DNA from: Heloderma charlesbogerti
Lineage: Eukaryota > Chordata > Lepidosauria > Squamata > Helodermatidae
Length of the DNA stretch: 64,000 nucleotides
Reading direction: 5' to 3'
Assembly: GCA_026122225.1 (NCBI GenBank)
Contig: JANEZZ010002244.1
Coordinates: forward strand, 1,110,501-1,174,500
The notes beneath the pieces are model-generated. The model was not told where the DNA came from, made no database searches, and saw only the letters and a program-made list of their open reading frames with translations. Below, in pieces: positions 54,955 to 64,000 of the stretch. Position numbers and translations under genes: made by a program. Numbering within the stretch: the stretch's first letter is position 1; each line of letters starts with the position of its first letter.

Positions 54955-55302
54955 AGGCACACAACACAAGGTACTTCTTCACACAGCGCATAGCTAAACT
55001 ATCACTTGCACAAGATGTGGTGATGGCCACCAATTTTCATGGCTTTAAAAGGGGGTTAGACCAATTCCTGGAGGAGAAGGCTATCTACGGCTACTAGCCC
55101 TGATGGCTCTGTGCTACCTCCAGTATCAGAGGCAGTATGCCTATGTACACCGGGTGCCGGGGAACACGGGCAGGGGAAGGTGCTGTTGTACTCATGCCCT
55201 GTTCGTGGGTTTCCCGTGGGCAGCTGGTCGGCCACTGCGTGAACAGAATGCCGGGCTAGACGGCCCCTCGGTGCCACCCAGCAGAGCTGCTCTTATGCTC
55301 TT
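54955..55302 (+). mobile_element. L3-like LINE 3' end, second copy
   Basis: CAGCGCATAGCTAAACTATC, TGGTGATGGCCACCAATTTTC, GAGAAGGCTATCTACGGCTACTAG, GGGCTAGACGGCCCCTCGG and GCTCTTATGCTCTT align in order with 3310-3648. It ends at the edge of the CpG-rich promoter region. The more CpG-rich sequence than the first copy may reflect its position beside the CpG island. Confidence 0.85.
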
Positions 55303-55724
55303 GACTCTCCCACAGCGGGCCCTCGTTCTTGCGCTCTTAAAGCCAGAGCCACGAAGCGCCCCCCGCTCCACGCGCGCCTCCTCGTCTACTGGCGCTCCGG
55401 GGGGGCGCGCGACCCACAAGACCGACGTTCCCCAAATACCCGAACTCCGGGTCTGGGCAATGCCTTCGCGTCCCTATTGAGCATGCGCGAGCGCTTCACA
55501 CATGCTCATTCGAGGACGCCGGGCGATGTCCTCGGCACGGGTACGGTGCAGGCGCGGCCGTGGGAAGTGCGAGAAGGGAGACTGGACGCGAGAAGGAGGA
55601 CACCCCCTTTCTCCCCCCCCCTTCATGGCCAATAGCGGGAATCGGGCAGCTGCTGCTGCAGAAGCTCTGGTTTCGCCTGGCTGGCCTCTGCCTGCTGGCT
55701 CTCCCCACCCACTCCCGCCTGGCG

Positions 55725-55730
55725 TATAAA
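55725..55730 (+). promoter_or_regulatory. TATA box
   Basis: GGCGTATAAAGC lies in otherwise GC-rich DNA. Transcription would be expected to start about 25-30 bp downstream, near 55755-55760, giving a 5' UTR of about 345 nt if unspliced. Confidence 0.65.
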
Positions 55731-56102
55731 GCTCCAGCGCGCCCCGACGATGCCCTTTGCTTACTGCCCTTAACACAGGGCGAGCGAGAGGACGAGACGG
55801 GAGCCGCCCCATCCCTGCGTTAGGTCGCAGCTGCTGGAGGCTTTCCCCCGATCCCTTCTACAAGTGGATTTTTCTGGCTCCCCCCGCCCCCGCCCGGTCC
55901 CCCTTTCGATCCTGTGGTCCTGGAGACCTTTCCCAAAGCACGCCCCTTTCGGGAGTTCTGACCGCGGCCACACGCGCTTCGGGCTGCGCAGGGCGTTCAA
56001 AGGGCGCCCGGGGAATTCCGCAGACCGCCTCGCAGGGCTCCCTTCGCGGAGCGAACAACGGAGGCAAGAGCCGTCGGTGCTGGCTCGGCTGGAGCGCCGA
56101 AG

Positions 56103-56214
56103 ATGGCGAGAAGCACCGCTGGACGCTTCGCCCTCGCCTTGGGTTTAGCCATCCATCTCTTGCAGACGATCCACCCCGCTGAGCTGGAGCCCGACCGATC
56201 GCCCATTCCCACAG
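56103..56214 (+). CDS. First coding exon of a secreted/membrane protein, gene unidentified
   Basis: The ATG at 56103 is the first in a plausible context (CCGAAGATGG) within the CpG island. It opens 37 codons plus one base, ending at a strong splice donor ACAG|GTAACT (56214/56215), so the intron is phase 1. The peptide has a typical signal sequence: a basic start (MARSTAGR), a hydrophobic core (FALALGLAIHLL) and a likely cleavage around residues 24-26 (IHPA|E). A phase-1 intron after the signal-peptide exon is common in extracellular proteins. The core weakly resembles the leader exons of ERBB ligands (epiregulin, betacellulin), but no EGF exon was found before 64000, so the gene remains unnamed. 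The stretch AAGATGGCG over the start codon also fits a YY1 site. Confidence 0.6.
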
Positions 56215-57389
56215 GTAACTAACCCACTCGGTCTTGCTTCTGTCCCCCGCCGCCCTCCGGTCTTAATATGAGCCAGCCCTCCAACTCTTTGCAAAGATTG
56301 CACAAGAGATAGTACAGCAGACGAGAGTGCCTCGTGTCATGTGCAGAGTGCACCAGGCTGCTTTCTAAGAGAGTTGTTAATTTCCAAGAGGGGAAGTGCT
56401 GGGGCCCTTATTTTGATCTGATTGAACCCCGACAGTTCTCTTAGAAATTCACCGCATTCCCTCCCCTTCCTCCCATCTCCCGCCAGTGTGGCTACTTTGA
56501 CCTGGATTGGGTTAGGTCCACACTATAATAAAAGGGATGAATGGATGGGTTGCTAATGTATGATCAAGGGGGGAGAGGAGGGAATCTAGGTGTTTTTACC
56601 ACCGTTTGTTTAAAAAGTGCTCCCCCCCCCCCGTGTGTGCAAATTTAATCTGAGAGTGTATTGCCCTTAGCAAACATTTGTCAGAGGTGAGGCTCGGGTG
56701 CAATGTGGTTCTTCAGTTGCAAGGCAAGTTTGATCAAACCGTTACTTACGAGATCATCTTCCAAATACAAGACAGAAGCCCTGTTGCAGCTTCTGATTTC
56801 CTCAGTTTGCAAGCACTTCTAGTTTGGTTCCTCATATTTCCTATGGAGTTGCTCCACTCACTTGGTGTGTGCCTGTGTTTTGTTCCTATTCTTTATTTCT
56901 CTCTTCCTGTCACTTTCCATGTAACTTTCATGTTGAACATATTTATCTGGAAAATGCCTTCCTGGCCCATCCATATGCAAGTTACAGGCAGAGGTATTTC
57001 AAGTTGACTACACCAGCCCTCCAAAACAAGTTTCTTTGAGATAATATTAAAAAGTTCATACTTTAAAGTTTCAAAAGAGAAGGATTTGTTCTGAGATTCT
57101 TGGGTCCATTTTACTATGGCTAGATTTTAACACAGAGACCTCTTCAGGTTGGAAGACAAATGAAACTCAGATGTAGATGTAGAGATGGGATGTTCATAAA
57201 CTTTACTGGATGTATTCCAGATGTACAACAGTGTTAACTATGTGTGTGCATAGATGAGTTGCACATATTTTTATACATGGGAGTGTTTTCAGCATAGGGA
57301 GACTGTAACTTGTGGAGGGTCCTTTAGGGCCTGATATGAAGAGTTGAATCATGATTTTCAAACAAGTCATCACTAAGTTGCATTTTCCA

Positions 57390-57540
57390 GAGGGGCGGCT
57401 GTGTTAGTCTGTTGCAGCAAAATACCTGCCAATTTAGGATAACACTTCATGCATCTGATAAAGAGCACTGTAATCCATGAAAATGTATGCTGTAATAAAT
57501 TCTTCATCTTTAAGATGCCACATGATTCTTTGTTATGTTG
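57390..57540 (+). repeat. GTGTTAGTCTG interspersed repeat, second copy
   Basis: GGGGCGGCTGTGTTAGTCTGTTGC, then an inverted portion ATGCATCTGATAAAGAGCACTG, ATCCATGAAAATGTATGCTGTAATAAATTC and AAGATGCCACATGATTCTTTG. Its two ends suggest a fold-back element. Confidence 0.65.
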
Positions 57541-57678
57541 CATTTGAAAATGCAAGTGATATAAATATAGTAATGCAAGCTCCAAGCCAGGATGGAAATC
57601 CCTTATTTTTCATAGCCAAAAAATGGTAATCCTGCTTTTTGGCATTTCTCTTGTAAGTGTTTTTCCATTTCAGTTTCT

Positions 57679-57765
57679 TACAGTGCAGTCCTGTACATCT
57701 TTAATTGGAAGTAGCTTGTACTGTATTCAGTGGAGCATACTCCTACTAAGTGTGTTCAGGATTTC
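57679..57765. repeat. GCAATCCTAT hairpin repeat
   Basis: TTACAGTGCAGTCCTGTACATC, ATTCAGTGGAGCATACTCC, CTAAGTGTGTTCAGGATTTC. Confidence 0.6.
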
Positions 57766-58784
57766 AGCTTTAGTCATGATATTTGACAGACAAACTTGGC
57801 CTATGGAAAAACTCAGAGTTCCAGGTAATAGTCTGTCAAACTTAATAACTGTTACTTTTGCAATCCTTTTTTTCTGACCACTTTTCTCATAATGGGGTGA
57901 ATTTCCCTCCCCGCCATGTTCACAGTCTGCTCCTTGGATCCTGTGAAATGCTGGAAAGTTATTTGAAATTCAATCCTCAATGTGTAAAACAGAAGAAAAA
58001 AAGGACATGCATAAAATCTGTTTAAAAAGAGTGCCTAAGACATGTTCTTATACTTTCATTCAAAAGTGACAGTGGGTTTAAAATACGTATCATATTGCTT
58101 GCCATATCTTCTTGCTTGAACCCTTAGCTAAAGAAGGCTTTTGATTCTGTTCCCTGCTCTAACTCACATTTCACCTGGGAAGTCTATCATCGTGTGTATG
58201 TGTGTGTTGGGGGATGGGTTCATATGGTACTAATAAAAAGTTACCTTGGTCTTGATTCACACCTTTGAGGTAGTAAACAGCTGAATTTAAAAATCTATTT
58301 TAATTGTTTTGCCATGGAAAAGCAAATCCATTGCTTAAAATATAAATCTTTAATAAATTAGAAATTAAAAAATGAAAATAATTTTATATTGCTTCTTTTA
58401 TTTTATGCTAAACACTTGTGGGGGAAAAACAAGTGTTATGAGCATGAAAGGTGTAATGGATACACCTTTCTTGCTCATAAATCCTATTTACATCTTGGAA
58501 CTTTTGTGTTCATGGGTGACTTGCCTTGGGAGGTAATAACATTTCTATTAAATATATGCACTTCTGATGAAGTGGGTTTTTGCCTCTAGTCATGTCACTA
58601 ACTCAAGGGTACCACAACATCCTTTGTGGTTCTGATGTTGCAGGCTAGCACAAAAGTCTGAATCCAAAAGCCTGAAGCTCTTTTATTACCATATGAATGC
58701 AAAAAACAAACAAATCTGGAAATGCATTAAAGCTAGTAAATAGTTACCCAGCTTGCTTGGGACACAGTCTCTACAAATGTCGGG

Positions 58785-58868
58785 CAATGCAATCCTATAA
58801 ATTTCTACTCAGCAGTAAGAAGTAAGTTCAGTGGGGCATACACTGGGGTAAGTGGGTGTAGGATTGAA
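58785..58868. repeat. GCAATCCTAT hairpin repeat
   Basis: GCAATCCTATAAATTTCTACTC, AGCAGTAAGAAGTAAG, GTGGGGCATACACTGGGG, TAAGTGGGTGTAGGATTG. Confidence 0.65.
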
Positions 58869-60029
58869 GTGTGGACCTATTTCTGTATTCATGGAGTAAA
58901 CCTCACAGGAGCAATAGATGAATGGGTGAATTCAGTCTGGTGCTAGGAGAGAGAACCTCTTCCCTCTGTAGACCGTGGATCTTGTCTTGCTGAAAGACAG
59001 GCTAGTATTGCTGGCTCAGAAACGAGCACATTACCAAATGAACAGGAGCGCAACATGGGAACTTTTTATGCGCAGTGTAGCTAACTTAGGCTCTTTGCCC
59101 TAAATAGTGCAGGGGAGGGTTCCCAGGAAGGGAAAGCAGCGGAGACTTCGGGGTTTAACCCAGAAAGGAGTTTTAGTAAAAGCCAATGTGATACAAAATC
59201 ACAGTGAAGTTACTGAAGGCTGTTCCAAAAAAGAAGGGAGGGAGACTGGAAGAGCTACAGTGAGTCAAGAGTGTTTGTGCCTAGACCTGGAGGATGTGTG
59301 TGCGTGCAGTCGGGTGGGGGAGAGAAGTGGCAGAGCAAGGGAAAAAAGGAGGAGTAGCCAGTAGTGAACTGACAGTTTGGGTATGATGAGAGAAAAAGGG
59401 AATAGTTTACCTATCCTATGTCTGCTGAGACAAATGTGGAAGGGGAGAGGGAATCCTCAGTGGTTGATTAAGTCAAAAACTGGGCAGGAGTGCAAAGAAT
59501 ATAGGGGGTCAGGTGTTTGCAGGCTAAAGGAGTAGTTCTGCTGAGCAGAAAAGTGGCAAGGGGCTGAGATGCAAAGATGGGCATCCCACTGGGAGCTGAG
59601 AGAGGGTGAGGAGAGAGAGAGAGTGTGCCTTGGGCAGTGTGCATGTCTGCAAGACCACTCCAAAATTAGGCTAGGGGTCCCAAAGCAGCTAGATTATTAG
59701 GAAACAAAAACATGGTTGTCTGATGAAAGGGGTTTTTTTTGTTTTTGTTTTAAACCAAAAAACAGAGGCACAAAAGAAGTATTGACGCAAGGGCTACATA
59801 CTGAAAAGGGGATAGTAGATGCTAAACTGGCATTTTTTGGTCCTAGGTAGGTCACTACAGTGTTCAGCACTCTCTCTATTGTTAATGAATGAGTGGCGAG
59901 AGATTGGCTTGATTGTATTGCAGTGTGGGGCAGAGTGGCTCAGCACATCCACGATTCCATAGCCCAAGATGCTAAGGGCTAGAGCATTCTCTCTTTCCAT
60001 TTCAAGGGAAAGGCTAGTCCAGATGATCT

Positions 60030-60104
60030 GGTATCCTTATTTATTTATTTATTTATTTATTTCATTTCATTTCTATACCGCCCAATAGCCGAAGCTCTCT
60101 CCTT
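60030..60104 (-). mobile_element. L2 LINE 3' tail
   Basis: TTATTTATTTATTTATTTATTTCATTTC with TATACCGCCCAATAGCCGAAGCTCTC, the inverse of the L2 terminal sequence. Confidence 0.85.
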
Positions 60105-61384
60105 AGCTGCTTGTTTTTGCCAGCTTGGCAACTATACACAGATGAGATAGAAACTGAGATGGAAATTGGAGGCTTTCTGGCAACAGGATTTGATCAACTT
60201 GGACTTTTTACAGATGATTCTTTGAGACACAAAGTCCCTTTCCCAAAACTCTTTGGTGGCAGGAGATGGACTCCTTTCCTGCATCACAGGGTACCTAACA
60301 GTTAAACAGCAGTTCAGTATTGCTGATGAAATAGATGCCCTGGCTGCCAGCTAGTTTCCCTCTTTCAATGGACAAAAGGTCTGTGGACTTACCACAGACT
60401 CCTGTGTGTAATGCAGTGTAGCCATATGACTACAGAAGCGCCTATTGATTAGTTGCTGTAGAAGCCACAGTTTGTGGCATTTGTACATGTGATTTTCCTT
60501 TTCTTTAAGATAATTTTAAGTTAAGCTCTTCTGTGCTATACTACAAGAGGGCTCATATAATTATCTCCATATTGTAAAAAACATAGCCAACCCCCAAAAG
60601 AGGGCCAGTTTATACAGTCCTCTTGGTGATAAACTCAACACATGGGGGGCCACAGCAGTGACTCTTCAACCTGTGTGCAACCTCAGTCACCATGAGCTTG
60701 AATGCACAAATGTAAAATGCTATGTACGATCCTCCTGGTATGTCCGTACATCCAGATATGACCCGGCTGCATGATCTGCCCATTCCCCCTTTTGAAAGAG
60801 ATGGATTTTAGGGATATACAGGGCTGATTCTACATGTGAGCTCTGTACAAAAGTTGTCCCTGCACCATATGCCGGTGGCAAAAGCAACCATTTTGTGAAC
60901 TGGCCATAGTCTTAGAACTCCCTGTACCCCATCCCAAACGTTAACGGGTTAATAATAATAATTCAGGAGTAAAGAACTTAATACAAGTAAAGATATTATC
61001 TGTAAGGATCTGTGGAATAGTAATAATTCCCCTGATGATAAAGCCATGACCTATTACTCTGAAACAATGGTAATAAAATAAACAATTCTGTGTTATGGAA
61101 TCTTTTCCATTTTAAAAAAAAACAGTGGATTCTGGTTAAGATAATATGTAAGAAAATCATCACTGATGTATAACAGATTCTGCTAATTTGCAACCTCCTC
61201 TCATGCCTGGAACCCAAACACTGCACGCTTCGTTAATAGCAGTCTCCAGCTTTGCATACACCTCTTTGCCATCTATCAGAAATCAACATCTAATGTAATT
61301 GACCTTGTTGTAAGTTCCATTTTCTTCTGCATTTAAATTATTAAAGTAGATTCTGGGCTCATGTCAACACAGATAACAATGGTA

Positions 61385-61690
61385 ATAACGTACAGTGCAA
61401 TCCTAACTCCCCATCGATGGCTGGAGGGGGTTAGGAGATATCAGAGGTGGCCCTCCATAAGCTCCCACCGGCAAAGAGAAGCTTTCTGCTGTGTGTGGTA
61501 GGGCGGGTTGTAGTCTAGTGTGGCAGACATCTGCACTGTGCCCAGGTAGGTGAAAAGCCGCCGGAAGTTCTCCCATCAGCAGGCAGAATTTCCCACAAAA
61601 CACAGGGTGTTTTGTGGGCAGTCTATGGCTTGGGATGCCAGTGGCTCTGGATCTAAAGCCCCATGGATCCCCTGAAGGGCATGATCCTCA
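61385..61690. repeat. Possible MITE with GCAATCCTA end
   Basis: AGTGCAATCCTAACTCCCC opens a GC-richer block that ends near CCTCAGGCCCCTTA. The first end resembles the Harbinger-like family, but the inverse end is unclear. Confidence 0.3.
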
Positions 61691-62165
61691 GGCCCCTTAG
61701 CTATACTAGGCTGAAACTGGGATAGTGGAAAGAGGAGGAAATGCCCTCATCTTCTGCCCTGACCAGAGCAAGTTGGCAGGGCTTGGAATGTGGGAGTGTA
61801 TCTGCCACTCTGCTCCTCCCTGCCTCCCCTCTTTGGATTGCTCTGTGAGAGTAACTGCAGAGCAGGAGTAAACAGCGCTTGTAACTGTGATTTGAACACC
61901 ATCTATACGACAAGGAATGTCTCATACACAAACCCATTGAACTGAATGGAACATATTCAGGACAGGACAAATGCATTGTGTAGTGTATCCCAAATTTACT
62001 TGGGTTCCCCAATGTTGATGTAACAATTATAATCCAGGTTTCTGTCAGAATGATTTCTTACTGCTGAATGGTTTTCTCTCTCATCCCCAAGCAATCAAAA
62101 TAAATGAGCTTGTATGGCACATTTCTTTCATTTGGAAATCTGTCATAAATGTGTTATGCATTAAA

Positions 62166-62213
62166 CAGAGACCAAGGGTCTGACTCGGTATAAGGCAGCT
62201 TCCTATGTTCCTA
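62166..62213 (+). repeat. SINE/LINE tail fragment
   Basis: ACCAAGGGTCTGACTCGG, then TATAAGGCAGCTTCCTATGTTC: the tail shared with the SINE at 22845-23016. Confidence 0.75.
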
Positions 62214-63590
62214 CATAGCACAATGCAGCAATTACTATGTAATTTTGATTTATGTGACTGACATCCCGTTGAGCTTGATTCTAACAAAGCTAGAGTTTGT
62301 TAGAACTTGTTAGTGCTGAAACTACCCAGAAAGAGAGCAAAAATTGAGCGGTCTCCTTTGGAAGCTTCATATCTATTTTAGGCATGTACCATCTGTGGAT
62401 AATGAAGAAGCCACGACTGTATGCATGCATACATTATTTTTGTTTCATTATTATTTGTAAGTGTATATCTTTTTTGACATTTAAGATGGCCAGCATTTAG
62501 TGGGTCTGAAATCTGAAAGCTGGTGTGGTTTCAGTTTTGCATTCTTGCCCCTTTCCTTAAATGGTAAAACGTCACTATGGCAGTCATCTGTACTGCCTCT
62601 CTCATGCAACCGGCAATCTTGATCCCCAGGTCAGTTTTGTTGAGGCATGGGAATGTAAACCAACAGTCCTGTTAATATTCAGAAGACTTAAACTGGACGA
62701 TTTTGACTGGTCTGCACATCAGGAAGTTAGTTCTTTTTTGCCAGAAAAATGTGGTTGCTTCTTCTATAAAGCTTTCACTGTGGGCTTTCTGTGTAGAGTG
62801 CATTTAAAATTCATTTTAACATCTGTGGTAAAATTGGAGCAAGTATACAACATGTTTGTAACTTTGGGGAAAGTATTATCTGTTAGGTAATTTTTTAATA
62901 TCAACTTTTCTAAAATCCAGTTGAACTTGATCCACTTTAATGTAGCTAATAATGTCATCTTTAAAAAGAATGGGTAATGTGGCAATTTTAAATTGAAAAC
63001 AGCTGTTTTTATTTCAAATGATAGTATTTCTTTGTGTAGTTGAATAACTTATATCCTACCTTTCCAGTTACTAGAACAGCACTCAAGGCAGCTACCAACA
63101 TTTGAGATAGCAGATACTGGGGTTGAGATGGCACCAGCCTCCCCCATGTTTTCCCTGAGCCCCCTAAGCTAGTCCGCTGCTCTCAAGTCCATTGGAGGAT
63201 ACTGTCCCATTGCCAGTGCGGAAGTAAGAGTCATTTGCCAGTCTGGTCAGATTTGGTCATGGAATGTGTATGTATGTGCGTGGCATCTTGTCCTTTATCT
63301 CAGGCAGCAAAATGTTTTGGGCTGACCCTACCCACATTAAATCAGTTCATCTCTAAAGTATCATAGCACGGTTTGTCCAAGTTATTCTCATCTTTAATAT
63401 CTCCTCCCCCCTGCCCCGAAATCTGTTATATTACAGTGAAAGGAGGCAGATAAGAAATAATGAAATGGGAGATCAGGTATCATGGAAAAGCGGAAGAATG
63501 TCCCGGTCAAAAGTCAACGAACTGGGTGCTAAAAGAGTAGTTTAAAGTTTTCTGGGGATCTCGTATTTGCTGCTGTTTAAACAGCTGGCC

Positions 63591-63613
63591 AAGAAAGAAA
63601 GAAAGAAAGAAAG
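63591..63613. repeat. (GAAA)n microsatellite
   Basis: About six GAAA units. Confidence 0.9.
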
Positions 63614-64000
63614 GGCTTAAGGGCAAGATGTTTTCTCCACCAGTAAACCTTTCTCACTTTGTGAAACTGATGCCAGTTGCTCAGCATTTACCAAAATGTA
63701 GTCATGCTGATTATTTAAAAAATCAACCAAAACAGTATGTTAAATTAAGAATGCAGCAGCTGAATGCAGCACCATCAATGGTAAATGGAAAACAGCTTTT
63801 CTTTAGTATATAATCGCATATCTTCTCATTGTTCAATTTCAACAGCATTTCATGAACCTTTCCTGAAATAAGGGTTAGTTGAAAGCCTGACACAATAAGT
63901 GGCTGCATTCCTGTTTATCACAGGCTGTGAAGTAGCTATAAATCTTTAATGATCATGTCATTTGGTCCTACATCAGACAAATATGCTGAATATTTCTGCC

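Larger units (their letters stand above)
55303..56240 (+). promoter_or_regulatory. CpG-island promoter region
   Basis: An abrupt rise in G+C and CpG frequency compared with the AT-rich surroundings (for example GGGGGGGCGCGCGACCC near 55400, GCATGCGCGAGCGC near 55483, GCAGGCGCGGCCG near 55550). It contains a TATA box and ends shortly after the first coding exon. The GCATGCGC palindrome near 55483-55490 resembles an NRF1-type site (inference). Overlapping frames on both strands are a by-product of high G+C. Confidence 0.8.
56215..64000 (+). other. Presumed first intron, no further exon recognised
   Basis: About 7.8 kb of mostly AT-rich DNA after the splice donor. It holds scattered repeats (57390, 57679, 58785, 60030, 62166) and a C-run near 56620. 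No frame with flanking splice sites and protein-family features was found. That it is an intron is inferred from the donor at 56215 only. Confidence 0.45.

Noticed and set aside
55103..56182. Several 70-141-codon frames across the CpG island as genes
   Set aside because: High G+C removes stop codons in all frames; only the 56103 exon has a start, signal peptide and splice donor together.
60111..60305. 64-codon frame after TTTTTGCCAG as a second exon of the 56103 gene
   Set aside because: The TTTTTGCCAG acceptor-like site is followed by an in-frame stop in the phase-1 reading, and no EGF-like cysteines or other domain appear.
62561..62890. 109-codon frame in the presumed intron as an exon
   Set aside because: A GT follows CCCCAG near 62628, but there is no convincing acceptor or domain match, and the rest of the frame looks like random AT-rich translation.

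Overview
The window looks like a piece of a squamate reptile (lizard or snake) nuclear genome. There is no operon-like gene packing. It carries BovB/RTE, CR1, L3-like and L2 LINEs, a chromodomain Ty3/gypsy element, an endogenous retrovirus, tRNA-derived SINEs and many short fold-back DNA transposons typical of squamates. The taxon is an inference from repeat content; no species marker gene is present.

Layout. 1-5.9 kb: CR1 and L3-like LINE 3' ends, an 18-bp minisatellite and a TA tract. 5.98-8.80 kb: a minus-strand gammaretrovirus-like ERV with paired 431-bp LTRs, a 4-bp target duplication, a tRNA-Gln type primer site and a deleted interior. 9-27 kb: fold-back elements (including copy A of a palindrome-filled hAT-like family at 11.3-12.0 kb), a Harbinger-like MITE, a retroinsertion with a 21-bp target duplication, a minus-strand BovB and two L2 fragments. 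28.09-31.10 kb: a nearly full-length but dead BovB with a 10-bp target duplication. 34-49 kb: a probable gypsy LTR, a 59-bp BovB stub, copies B-E of the palindromic family, SINEs, and two more Harbinger-like MITEs. 49.6-55.3 kb: a nested stack in which an L2 precedes a minus-strand BovB that is split by a gypsy chromovirus, whose 3' LTR is cut by palindromic copy F. 55.3-56.2 kb: a CpG-rich promoter with a TATA box and a first coding exon (signal peptide, phase-1 splice donor). 56.2-64 kb: apparently the start of that gene's first intron.

The only convincing host coding sequence is the 112-nt first exon at 56103-56214 (+). Its gene is not identified; a secreted or type-I membrane protein is implied, and an ERBB-ligand (EGF-family) gene is a weak guess. 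All longer open frames in the window are transposon remnants or chance frames over palindromes and low-complexity DNA.

The most unusual feature is the six-copy palindromic family (11319-11970, 39545-40003, 40690-41229, 43930-44666, 46226-47121, 53143-54314). Three copies have perfect 8-bp target duplications and TAGGGATG/CATCCCTA ends, which fits hAT transposition. Inside, copies are built from alternating near-perfect palindromes: about 38-bp units centred on TACGTAA and units with inverted CGCAAATGGCG motifs. In copies D, E and F this forms palindromes of palindromes.
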